Made by a program: the position numbers and the translations under genes. DNA of 29,645 bases, taken from positions 1 to 29,645 of the forward strand of contig DXVO01000013.1 in assembly GCA_019417325.1 (NCBI GenBank). The letters run 5' to 3'. Source of the DNA: Parabacteroides sp. GTDB taxonomy: Bacteria > Bacteroidota > Bacteroidia > Bacteroidales > Tannerellaceae. This document shows, in pieces, positions 17,163-24,510 of the stretch (positions are counted from its first letter, which is position 1; each line of letters starts with the position of its first letter). The notes beneath the pieces are model-generated. The model was not told where the DNA came from. It did not search any database and saw only the letters and a program-made list of their open reading frames with translations.

Positions 17163-17897
17163 CTATTCTCCTCTTGTTGCTTTACGTGCCAAAGCATGAA
17201 ATACATCGTCCATGTTTTGAGCTTTAAATGTTGTTTTCAGAGCGCTGGGGCTATCCAATGCCTCAATCTTCCCGTCTACCATAATAGAAACGCGGTCGCA
17301 ATACTCGGCTTCATCCATATAGTGGGTCGTGACAAATACGGTAATTCCACGCTCGGCAGCCTGGTAAATCAGTTCCCAGAACTGACGCCGGGTAACAGGA
17401 TCGACCCCTCCCGTCGGTTCATCCAAAAAGACGACACGCGGTTCGTGGATAACGGCAACCGAGAACGACAACTTCTGCTTCCATCCTAAAGGCAGGGCAT
17501 CGACAAGCGTATTCCGTTCACCCTCCAGTCCGAGCACATGGAGCAACTCGTCGGTTTTTTCCTTTAGTTTCTTTTCCGGCAACCCGTAAATACCGCCATA
17601 TAAACGAATATTTTCCCAGACTTTCAGGTCGCCGTACAAAGAAAACTTCTGGCTCATATATCCAATATGCTGCTTGATTTGTTCGGTTTCCTTATATACG
17701 TTGAACCCGGCAACATGTGCTTCGCCCGATGTCGGAACAGACAGGCCGCAAAGCATACGCATAGCTGTCGTCTTCCCGGCTCCGTTGGCTCCGAGAAAAC
17801 CGAATACCTCGCCTTCGCCTACTTCAAAACTGATATGGTCGACGGCAGTAAAGGTTCCGAAGCGTTTTGTCAGGTTCTTTACTTCTATTACATTCAT
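17163..17897 (-). CDS. ABC exporter ATPase, YbhF C-terminal-half-like
   Basis: A 244-residue nucleotide-binding subunit. Walker A is GANGAGKT (36-43), the Q-loop region MSQKFSLYGDL (81-91), Walker B VVFLDE (155-160, Asp159/Glu160), and the switch histidine is in TTHYMDEAE. The ABC signature is altered to LPLGWKQ (135-141) instead of LSGGQ. The second nucleotide-binding domain of E. coli YbhF carries a similar LPLG form, so this gene corresponds to that half; YbhF is one fused polypeptide, while here the halves are separate genes 17 bp apart. One consensus and one degenerate signature suggest an asymmetric ATPase pair. Confidence 0.92.
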   Translation of the reverse strand: MNVIEVKNLTKRFGTFTAVDHISFEVGEGEVFGFLGANGAGKTTAMRMLCGLSVPTSGEAHVAGFNVYKETEQIKQHIGYMSQKFSLYGDLKVWENIRLYGGIYGLPEKKLKEKTDELLHVLGLEGERNTLVDALPLGWKQKLSFSVAVIHEPRVVFLDEPTGGVDPVTRRQFWELIYQAAERGITVFVTTHYMDEAEYCDRVSIMVDGKIEALDSPSALKTTFKAQNMDDVFHALARKATRGE

Positions 17898-17914
17898 AAT
17901 TACTATTGTTTATG

Positions 17915-18814
17915 TTATAACGCCATGAAACAATCTTCTACGGAAGGTGCTATCCGCTCTATCTGCAAATCCGGATATCCTTTATCCCTGATAAACTGCT
18001 TCAAACCGGAAATATCACCACTCGTATCTTTCAATGCCAGATGGTGCGCATCCCCGAAAGCATAACAAGAATAGGTTCCCGGATATGCCCGCAAATCGAT
18101 AAGCAGCTTATACATGGAAGAAGCGCGTACTGCAAAAAGAGGCCTGGAAAAAGTGGAACGAACACCATCCGGCGTGTTTACCAACAAGCATTGTCCCGAA
18201 CGCATCAGGGCGATCCGGTCGCAACGTGAAGCTTCATCCATATAAGGGGTAGAAACCAGTATGGTGATGCCTTCTTTCTTTAAGCGGTCCAGCATATCCC
18301 AAAACTCTACACGGGATACAGGGTCGACGCCTGTGGTCGGTTCATCCAGAAATAGCACTTCCGGACGATGTATCAAGGCACAGCTCAAAGCTAATTTCTG
18401 CTTCATACCTCCGGACAGTTTGCCGGCTTTCCTCTTCTTGAACGGTTCGATCTGGACATAGATATCCCGTACCAGGTCGTAATTTTCCTCCACAGTCGTA
18501 TTGAACACGGTTGCAAAGAAGTTCAGGTTTTCTTCTACCGTCAAGTCCTGGTACAGGGAGAAACGTCCCGGCATATAGCCCACCCGGTTACGAATTTCTT
18601 TATAGCCATGGACCACATCCAAACCACAGACCGAAGCAGTTCCGCTATCGGCAAGCAAGAGGGTGGTCAGGATACGGAACAGGGAAGTCTTCCCCGCCCC
18701 ATCCGGTCCGATTAACCCGAACAGTTCACCCGGTCGGATATCCAGGGTAATATCCTGTAATGCCGGGATATTACCGTAGCTCTTACTGATATGTTGAATG
18801 ACTACATTATTCAT
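17915..18814 (-). CDS. ABC exporter ATPase, YbhF N-terminal-half-like
   Basis: A 299-residue ATP-binding subunit with consensus motifs: Walker A GPDGAGKT (36-43), signature LSGGMKQ (133-139) and Walker B VLFLDE (153-158). The switch-loop region reads VSTPYMDEASRCD, with Pro where His is usual (STPYMDE against TTHYMDE in the partner), so this site may hydrolyse ATP poorly. The C-terminal ~75 residues form an accessory domain typical of drug/lipid exporter ATPases. Its ATG overlaps the HlyD-like stop by 4 bp (ATGA), indicating translational coupling. With the next gene it forms the split equivalent of YbhF. Confidence 0.92.
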   Translation of the reverse strand: MNNVVIQHISKSYGNIPALQDITLDIRPGELFGLIGPDGAGKTSLFRILTTLLLADSGTASVCGLDVVHGYKEIRNRVGYMPGRFSLYQDLTVEENLNFFATVFNTTVEENYDLVRDIYVQIEPFKKRKAGKLSGGMKQKLALSCALIHRPEVLFLDEPTTGVDPVSRVEFWDMLDRLKKEGITILVSTPYMDEASRCDRIALMRSGQCLLVNTPDGVRSTFSRPLFAVRASSMYKLLIDLRAYPGTYSCYAFGDAHHLALKDTSGDISGLKQFIRDKGYPDLQIERIAPSVEDCFMAL

Positions 18815-19710
18815 TGGAAAACAGTTTCACCGTATTGACCGATTTTCAGATACCCGTCATTCTTTACGGCTATCTTGATGGCATATACCAGATTGGCTCT
18901 TTCATCCTTTGTCTGGATTCCTTTGGGGGTAAACTCGGATTTATCGGAAATCCAGGTAATCGTTCCCGGATATTCCCGGCGTTCCTTTTCTCCATAATCG
19001 GCAAATACACGTACTTGCTGGTTCAGTTTCAATTGGGACAACTGGTCGGCTGTTACATAGGCACGAAGATACAGCAGGTCTACGTCGGCTATCTTATATA
19101 AAGGCTTGCCGGCAGCCGTTACTTCTCCCGCCTCGGCATATTTAACCAACACGGTTCCGGTTACAGGGTTTACGATACGGCTCTTTTGCAGTTGGTCGTC
19201 CAATTGCATAATCTGGTATTGGATACCTTCCGCTTCGGCATCGGCTCCTCCCGTTGTTTTATTCAGGGTAGAATACTGGGCATCCAATTGTTTTTGAAGT
19301 ACCTTGATGTTATTGACGATATCGTCCACCTGCTTTTGATTGCCGGCTTTCGCTTTCACAAGGTTCTCCATACGTTGCTGCTCGCTACGTGCCACGGCTA
19401 TTTGTTGTTCGAGGGCCGCTATCTGTTTGCGGATATCCGGTTTGCGGACATCGACAGAACGTAAACCGGCAGCCAATTGCATTTTCCGCAAATAGAGTTG
19501 CGTACTGTCCACAAAACCGATTGCATCCCCGGCTTTCAACCAGTCGCCTTCGGTAAGGTTTAATTCCATGATTTTACCGTTTGCTTCGGAAGATACTAAT
19601 ACTTCGGTCGACTCAAATGCGCCGGTGGCATCGAAATCATTCTTGTTTCCGCTACAGGAAAACAGGAAAAGGACAGATAAACTGATTGTATGTAAAATAA
19701 ATCGTTTCAT
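18811..19710 (-). CDS. HlyD-family periplasmic adaptor lipoprotein (YbhG-like)
   Basis: A 299-residue membrane fusion protein that should bridge the ABC-2 permeases and the TolC-like channel. The N-terminus is a lipoprotein signal (LFLFSCSG, Cys19). Residues ~38-70 give the first half of the biotinyl-lipoyl-like domain (EANGKIMELNLTEGDWLKAGDAIGFVDS). A coiled-coil hairpin spans ~72-170 (IAALEQQIAVARSEQQRMENL), then the second lipoyl half (IVNPVTGTVLVKYAEAGEVTAAGKPLYKIADV) and a beta-barrel region. It is preceded by a 108-bp gap holding a repeat array, and its stop overlaps the next ATPase start. Length and architecture fit YbhG, although that protein is not typically a lipoprotein. Confidence 0.92.
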   Translation of the reverse strand: MKRFILHTISLSVLFLFSCSGNKNDFDATGAFESTEVLVSSEANGKIMELNLTEGDWLKAGDAIGFVDSTQLYLRKMQLAAGLRSVDVRKPDIRKQIAALEQQIAVARSEQQRMENLVKAKAGNQKQVDDIVNNIKVLQKQLDAQYSTLNKTTGGADAEAEGIQYQIMQLDDQLQKSRIVNPVTGTVLVKYAEAGEVTAAGKPLYKIADVDLLYLRAYVTADQLSQLKLNQQVRVFADYGEKERREYPGTITWISDKSEFTPKGIQTKDERANLVYAIKIAVKNDGYLKIGQYGETVFQ

Positions 19711-19739
19711 AAGCTATTATTTAAGTTCTTTTATTTCGT

Positions 19740-19807
19740 TTTCAAAACATAGGTGTTTTGATTTCAAAGCATATATGTTTTAAACGCAAAACACCTATGT
19801 TTTGAAA
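19740..19807. repeat. Three 18-bp dyads at exact 22-bp period within a 21-bp inverted repeat
   Basis: Dyads begin at 19743, 19765 and 19787. The first is CAAAACA-N4-TGTTTTG, the third is its exact reverse complement, and the middle one is degenerate (CAAAGCATATATGTTTTA). The outer copies make a perfect 21-bp inverted repeat (19740-19760 with 19787-19807) around a 26-nt loop. The element occupies the gap between the TolC-like and HlyD-like genes, 30 bp before the HlyD ATG. It could be a set of phased operator sites, an mRNA hairpin tuning expression within the operon, or an internal promoter region (TATGTTTTG resembles a -7 box). Confidence 0.85.
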
Positions 19808-19818
19808 GCAACCCTTAT

Positions 19819-21141
19819 TTATTCTTTTTCGTTTGTTGTATACATATAATTATAGATGGCTTGCAGTTGCTGGATACGGTGGGCTGCCGCCGTCTGTTTT
19901 GCCATATCTTCGGAATTGATTTCACGTATCAGGTCGGTAACGGAAATAACTCCATTGGCAAGTTTAGCTTCCGCCGCATTCTTAATACTGGTACGAAGCC
20001 GGATAATTTCTTCATCCTTTTTCATCAAATCGGTTATCTTGCGTATTTCCGTATTCTGCTGTAATAATTGGAGGCGGGTATTAAACAGAAATGTTTCCCG
20101 TTGTACTTCCACCGCTTGACGGTTGGTTTCAATCTTCCTCCGGTCGTTCTTCAAAGTATAGAGTTTTCCCATATTCCAGGAGAGACGGACACCGGCTATA
20201 TAGAAAGGCTCGAAGCTATTCTCCAGCATATTCAGTCCCGGACGTCCGTAACCGCCTTGTATAAATGCACCGATACGGGGCATAAGTCCGGCAGTCACCT
20301 GCTTATTCTGTATTTCAAGCATATTGCTCTTGGCATCCAAAGCACGCAGTTCCGGACGGTTGATTGTACCGGACAACGAAGTTCCCGGCAATGCGGGTAT
20401 TTGCAATGTCTGTTGCTCGGTATACGGTTTGCCTATCAGGACTGCCAGCATCTGACCGTAGGCTTTACGACCGGCTTTCAGTTCGATTTCTTTCTGACGG
20501 GCATTCAACAGTTCGACCTGCATACTTTCCAAATCCGACTGGTTGGCAACTCCGTTGTCTATCATTGCGGCAATCCGGTCAATGTTTATTTGCAGTTCTT
20601 TCTGCAACAAGACATTCTGGCGCAATAGCTCATCCTGCAAAAGGCAACCGAAATACAACTGGTTCACACGGTCGTCCAAAGCATATAAATCGCTTTCCAA
20701 TTGCTCCCGGTCGGCTACTGCCTGCGCTTGTGTCAACTGACGGGTAGAGCGGATTGTACCTCCATCCCAGATGGTCTGGTTTACTTCGGCTACTACCTGG
20801 TACTGGTCTTTATTCAATGTCGGTATTTCCACACCTGGCAGGATAGCAGACAGTTTTTCCGAATCAAATGGGAGTTTCGTCACATCACTCTGGTACGTAG
20901 CCTTTGCACTGACGGATAACTGGGGAAGCCATCCTTTAGTTGCATTGGAAAGATTGTATTGCTCCGTTTGCTCTATCAGCTTATGCTGATGTATCAACGG
21001 ATAATTGGCATGTGCCCATTCATAGCATTCGGATAAAGTGAGCACTTCCTGCCCCTTTACTTTCTCCGGCTGGAGAAAAAGAAGCATCAAAGTACAGGCG
21101 GCCATTATCCGGACTGTAAAGATTGAACGTTTCATATTCAT
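19819..21141 (-). CDS. TolC-like outer membrane efflux protein
   Basis: A 440-residue outer-membrane factor with a signal peptide (hydrophobic ~8-24, cleavage likely after VKGQ or nearby), then EVLTLSECYEWAHANYPLI, the usual start of the OEP repeat. Two long helical repeats follow, each ending in a beta-strand region (QVVAEVNQTIWDGG; YIAGVRLSWNMGKLYTL). It should trimerise as the outer-membrane exit duct for the adaptor and ABC transporter encoded next. The start could be ATG 21141 or 21135. It lies 23 bp after the TetR stop. E. coli cecR-ybhGFSR lacks its own TolC gene, so this operon is more self-contained. Confidence 0.93.
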   Translation of the reverse strand: MNMKRSIFTVRIMAACTLMLLFLQPEKVKGQEVLTLSECYEWAHANYPLIHQHKLIEQTEQYNLSNATKGWLPQLSVSAKATYQSDVTKLPFDSEKLSAILPGVEIPTLNKDQYQVVAEVNQTIWDGGTIRSTRQLTQAQAVADREQLESDLYALDDRVNQLYFGCLLQDELLRQNVLLQKELQINIDRIAAMIDNGVANQSDLESMQVELLNARQKEIELKAGRKAYGQMLAVLIGKPYTEQQTLQIPALPGTSLSGTINRPELRALDAKSNMLEIQNKQVTAGLMPRIGAFIQGGYGRPGLNMLENSFEPFYIAGVRLSWNMGKLYTLKNDRRKIETNRQAVEVQRETFLFNTRLQLLQQNTEIRKITDLMKKDEEIIRLRTSIKNAAEAKLANGVISVTDLIREINSEDMAKQTAAAHRIQQLQAIYNYMYTTNEKE

Positions 21142-21164
21142 CTTAATTATTAATTGGTTTTTAC

Positions 21165-21791
21165 TTATTTATCAGGGGTAAGTAAACGAGTCATCATATC
21201 CGTAATAAAAACTTTCCGTTCTTCAATGAATGAATCGAAGCGCTTATCGTCTCCATTTAAAAACACAGTGGTTAACGGATGCCGTACCAACATAGGAAAA
21301 ACAACCAGACCAATCAAAGTCGAAGCTGCATAAACGGGAGGCATCTTCTTCAATAGCCCTTTCTCCATTTCTTCCTCCATTTGCTTTCTGAACTTCATCA
21401 ACGGCAGGATACGTGACGAATCTTTCACCACTGTACGATACAAATGCTCCGGGTCCCGGTTGAATTCATTTATAACAAAAATGGGGAATGAGGGGTTCGC
21501 CTGTAGCATCGATACATATAAATCGACGATTTTAGGTATTTTCTCCAGACAGGTAGTCGGTTCATCCACAATGATTGTGATATTGGGTAATAATACGCCT
21601 ATTAACTGGCCGAATATGGCATCGAACAACATTTCCTTTGTCCGGAAATAATAGTGCATCGCCGTACGGCTGATACCGACTTCGGCTGCTATATCCCCCA
21701 TTTTGGTTGCCTCATATCCTTTCCGCACAAAGACTGTTTTAGCGGCTTCGATAATGCGGCATTCCATGTCCTGAAGTTCTTCTGTACTCAT
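21165..21791 (-). CDS. TetR/AcrR-family repressor, CecR-like by context
   Basis: A 208-residue regulator with an N-terminal TetR helix-turn-helix (recognition unit ~31-50: MGDIAAEVGISRTAMHYYFR) preceded by the typical helix IIEAAKTVFVRKGYEATK. The helical C-terminal ~150 residues should form the ligand-binding and dimerisation domain. It is the first gene of the efflux operon and so likely autorepresses: a perfect palindrome abuts the -7 box just upstream. The position matches E. coli cecR before ybhGFSR, but the C-terminal domain is too variable to claim orthology. The inducer is unknown. Confidence 0.93.
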   Translation of the reverse strand: MSTEELQDMECRIIEAAKTVFVRKGYEATKMGDIAAEVGISRTAMHYYFRTKEMLFDAIFGQLIGVLLPNITIIVDEPTTCLEKIPKIVDLYVSMLQANPSFPIFVINEFNRDPEHLYRTVVKDSSRILPLMKFRKQMEEEMEKGLLKKMPPVYAASTLIGLVVFPMLVRHPLTTVFLNGDDKRFDSFIEERKVFITDMMTRLLTPDK

Positions 21792-21828
21792 ACTGATATA
21801 TATTATTAAATGTTTTGTCTATAGTGTC

Positions 21829-21842
21829 TGACACATGTGTCA
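21829..21842. promoter_or_regulatory. Perfect 14-bp palindrome, likely TetR operator
   Basis: TGACACATGTGTCA is perfectly self-complementary. It lies 38-51 bp before the TetR ATG and overlaps the last base of the -7 box and the predicted start site. Bound repressor there would block initiation, a normal arrangement for TetR autoregulation. Confidence 0.7.
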
Positions 21843-21870
21843 AAAGTAGAAAAAAAAATAGAGATACAAT
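21841..21870 (-). promoter_or_regulatory. Promoter of the efflux operon
   Basis: On the minus strand, ATTG (21867-21870), an 18-nt spacer and TACTTTTG (21841-21848) fit the Bacteroidetes promoter form, with an exact TAnnTTTG. The -33 box lies inside the terminator stem-loop of the upstream GH43 gene. Confidence 0.6.
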
Positions 21871-21887
21871 ACATGTACCTCTATTTT
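21850..21887 (-). terminator. Intrinsic terminator of the GH43 gene
   Basis: On the minus strand, a 13-bp stem with one mismatch (21875-21887 with 21855-21867) and a 7-nt loop runs into a run of nine T (21858-21850). It begins 25 bp after the GH43 stop and is the clearest rho-independent terminator in the window. Confidence 0.85.
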
Positions 21888-21912
21888 AATATCTTTTAGC
21901 AGGAAATACTGC

Positions 21913-22902
21913 TTATTTCTTTATTGTCTGAGCGGGGACGCCTTCGAAGGTCATCTTTACAGGGTTAATAAACCCATTTTCATCAAACGTCATTTTATCG
22001 ATACAAGTTGCACGATGGTCGCGTGCTTTATCACCCAACGGACGGCGATGATATACAATGTAATAATCTTCCGAGCCCGGTGCATGAAGCACAGAATGGT
22101 GTCCGGCACTTGTTGCTACCTCCGGATCCTGCTCAAGAATCTTAGCGATACGTTCGAACGGGCCGAAAGGAGAATCTGAAATAGCATAAGCTACAGAATA
22201 GTCGGGACCACCCCAGCCGCCTTCACTCCACATGAAATAGTATTTACCATTCTTTTTAAGCATGAACGGTCCTTCCACATAGCTGGCTGGTGTTACTTCT
22301 TTATAAATAGTTCCGTCTTCAAAAGGAAGCAAGCCGGTAAAGTCATCGTTCAAAAGAACGACATTACAGTGTCCCCAACCGCCATAATACATATAATAAC
22401 GGCCATCGTCATCTTTGAAGACAAACTGGTCGATAGGCTGTGCACCATTTACAATTTCGTTGATAAGCGGTTTTCCCAGCAAGTCTTTATAAGGACCTTC
22501 AGGGCGGTCGCTCACAGCAACGCCGATACCACCTATTTCGCCTTCATGTACATCGTTTGCACCGAAGAAGAGATAGTACTTTCCATCCTTGCTGATAACA
22601 GAAGGCGCCCACATGGCTATTTTCGCCCACTTTACAGCAGCCGTATCCAGGATAGCTTCATGTTTTGTCCAGTTTACCAAATCCTTGGAAGAGAAGCAAT
22701 CAAAAAAAGTCTGCTTTTCATATAAGTCACTCCGCGTCGGGTAAATCCAATATGTATCATCGTAGATAATGCCTTCCGGATCGGCATACCATCCTTCAAA
22801 TACAGGGTTGCCGCTTGTAGCAACCTCTTCCGACGCTTTCTTAGATTGGCAGGACATCAACACGCCGCCTGCCAAAGCTGCACAAAGAATAAAATGTTTC
22901 AT
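21913..22902 (-). CDS. GH43-like glycoside hydrolase lipoprotein
   Basis: A 329-residue five-bladed beta-propeller enzyme, probably an arabinan/xylan-type or related exo-glycosidase anchored as a lipoprotein (lipobox VLMSC, Cys18). The three acidic residues expected in GH43 are visible: Asp41 in WYADPEGI (base), Asp158 in PIDQFVF (pKa modulator) and Glu210 in YVEGPFM (acid). Blade-type strands recur (YYLFFGAN, YYMYYGG, YYFMWSEGG, YYIVYHRR). Family GH43 covers several substrates and I cannot name one. No SusC/SusD pair or other sugar-utilisation gene lies nearby. It starts 17 bp after the second-frame stop of a small frameshifted gene and ends at a strong terminator. Confidence 0.88.
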   Translation of the reverse strand: MKHFILCAALAGGVLMSCQSKKASEEVATSGNPVFEGWYADPEGIIYDDTYWIYPTRSDLYEKQTFFDCFSSKDLVNWTKHEAILDTAAVKWAKIAMWAPSVISKDGKYYLFFGANDVHEGEIGGIGVAVSDRPEGPYKDLLGKPLINEIVNGAQPIDQFVFKDDDGRYYMYYGGWGHCNVVLLNDDFTGLLPFEDGTIYKEVTPASYVEGPFMLKKNGKYYFMWSEGGWGGPDYSVAYAISDSPFGPFERIAKILEQDPEVATSAGHHSVLHAPGSEDYYIVYHRRPLGDKARDHRATCIDKMTFDENGFINPVKMTFEGVPAQTIKK

Positions 22903-22919
22903 TTACTATGAATTAAGAA

Positions 22920-23226
22920 TTAAGCTATTTTTAATGCGGTTTCTTGTATTTTCTTGCTGATATCAAGCAATGCCTCTGCCAGTTTTCGTCTCTCTTCCGG
23001 TGTAAACTGAGCCAGAAAGCTCTTCTGCTTCATCTTTCAAAACTTGCAGTCCATATGCCATTTGTTTATAATACTCCCGCTTTTCATCTTCAGACAAAGA
23101 AGCGACTTTGGCTTTATTTGCTTTACCAAAAGCCTCCCTTTGTTCTGCCGTCATCTTTTGGAAGAGAAGAAATTCTTCTTTCAATTCCTCGGATGCAAAA
23201 AATTTATCTATTGAATACTCTTTCAT
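22920..23226 (-). pseudogene. Small coiled-coil protein with apparent frameshift
   Basis: The first frame from ATG 23226 gives a charged helical protein (MTAEQREAFGKANKAK, LSEDEKREYYKQM, VLKDEAEE), then turns atypical (LSGSVYTGRETKTGRGIA) and stops at 22963. Switching frame at about 23016-23026 gives a natural helical continuation, SFLAQFTPEERRKLAEALL, then DISKKIQETALKIA, stopping at 22920. The frames differ by +1 (or -2) at the minus-strand stretch GCAGAAGAGCTTTCTGG. The full product would be ~101 residues. The break may be a real mutation, a sequencing error or, less likely, programmed frameshifting. I do not recognise the family. It lies between the serine dehydratase and GH43 genes on the same strand. 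Confidence 0.65.
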
Positions 23227-23271
23227 AATACATTTATTTTATTAACTCCAAATACATATCTAAAATAACGT

Positions 23272-23279
23272 CAAATATA
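23272..23279 (-). promoter_or_regulatory. Possible internal -7 box
   Basis: TATATTTG on the minus strand is an exact TAnnTTTG match in the 69-bp gap between the serine dehydratase stop and the small helical gene. No -33 match is seen. It could drive the small gene and GH43 separately. Confidence 0.3.
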
Positions 23280-23295
23280 AAAGAGATTCCTGTTT

Positions 23296-24495
23296 TTATC
23301 GTTCCATTTTTGCCAATCCTCCTTCGGATGTTTCCTTATAAAGGCTGGGCAGGTCGTTACCGGTCTGGCGCATTACTTCCACAACCTGGTCGAAACTTAC
23401 ACGATGTTTGCCATCGGAGAAGTTCGAGAACGTATTGGCATCCAGTGCACGGGCGGCAGCAAACGCATTACGTTCGATACACGGAATCTGTACCAATCCG
23501 CATACCGGGTCGCAAGTTAATCCCAAGTGATGTTCCAATCCCATTTCTGCGGCATATTCAATCTGGGCAGGAGTTCCACCGAATAGTTGACTGGCAGCAG
23601 CCGCAGCCATAGCACATGCCACGCCTACTTCACCTTGGCAGCCCACTTCTGCACCGGATACGGAAGCATTTGTACGAACCACATTTCCAAATAATCCGGC
23701 AGTAGCCAATGCACGTAAAATACGGGAATCACGAAAATCACGGGATTCCTTCAAATGAAAAAGTACAGCCGGCATTACCCCGCAGGAACCGCAAGTAGGA
23801 GCCGTCACGATATTTCCTCCACTTGCATTTTCTTCAGATACTGCCAATGCATAAGCATAGACCATCCCCCGGCTTTTAATACTATTACCATATCCTTTGG
23901 CACGTATCATATAATCCGATGCTTTCCGGCGAAGTCCTAAACCTCCAGGCAGGATACCTTCTGCTTCCAATCCGTTGCGAACAGCCTGTTGCATCACCTC
24001 CCATACTTCTGCCAGATAGTCCCATATTTCCGGACCTTCGCACTGCTCTACATATTCCCAGTAAGAATGTCCTGTCTTTTCACACCAAGCCTGTATATCT
24101 TTGATCGTTCGCATTTCATACACGCGCGCTGTAGTCAGTTCATTAAAACTATCATTGGCAAGTGTACCACCACCAATACTATAGACAGTCCAGCTATCGA
24201 GTACTTCTCCGCTTTCATCAAATGATTCGAATAACATTCCGTTCGGATGAAATGGAAGAAATATTTTCGGTTCCCAGGTGATATCGGTTTTTGCTACAGG
24301 GGTCAGCACTTCAAGAATCGCAGCATCCGTCATGTGGCCTTTTCCCGTTGCGGCAAGACTTCCATATAAGGTTACATTGAAACGTACTGCACCGCGGTTT
24401 CGTTCCAGAAACATCTGAGCGGCACGCATCGGTCCCATAGTGTGGCTACTGGAAGGTCCGTGACCTATCCGGTATATCTGTTTGATTGATTCCAT
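23296..24495 (-). CDS. sdaA: L-serine ammonia-lyase, iron-sulfur type
   Basis: A 399-residue single-chain L-serine dehydratase that converts L-serine to pyruvate and ammonia with a [4Fe-4S] cluster. The N-terminal beta domain (1-~150) opens with the family signature IYRIGHGPSSSHTMGPMRAA. The catalytic alpha domain holds GNIVTAPTCGSCGVMPA. The likely cluster ligands are Cys286 (GAEVGCQGE), Cys328 (LTCDPVCG) and Cys339 (IPCIERN); the 42- and 11-residue spacings agree with structurally known serine dehydratases. It is cytoplasmic and expected to be oxygen-sensitive, in keeping with an anaerobe. It starts 15 bp after the upstream DUF5009 stop, so it is probably co-transcribed with the two membrane proteins, although no functional link is obvious. 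Confidence 0.95.
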   Translation of the reverse strand: MESIKQIYRIGHGPSSSHTMGPMRAAQMFLERNRGAVRFNVTLYGSLAATGKGHMTDAAILEVLTPVAKTDITWEPKIFLPFHPNGMLFESFDESGEVLDSWTVYSIGGGTLANDSFNELTTARVYEMRTIKDIQAWCEKTGHSYWEYVEQCEGPEIWDYLAEVWEVMQQAVRNGLEAEGILPGGLGLRRKASDYMIRAKGYGNSIKSRGMVYAYALAVSEENASGGNIVTAPTCGSCGVMPAVLFHLKESRDFRDSRILRALATAGLFGNVVRTNASVSGAEVGCQGEVGVACAMAAAAASQLFGGTPAQIEYAAEMGLEHHLGLTCDPVCGLVQIPCIERNAFAAARALDANTFSNFSDGKHRVSFDQVVEVMRQTGNDLPSLYKETSEGGLAKMER

Positions 24496-24510
24496 TTTTA
24501 TTTACGTGTC

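Noticed and set aside
19740..19807. Invertible promoter (inverton)
   Set aside because: The inverted repeats enclose only 26 bp, too short for a typical recombinase-flipped promoter, and no recombinase gene is nearby.
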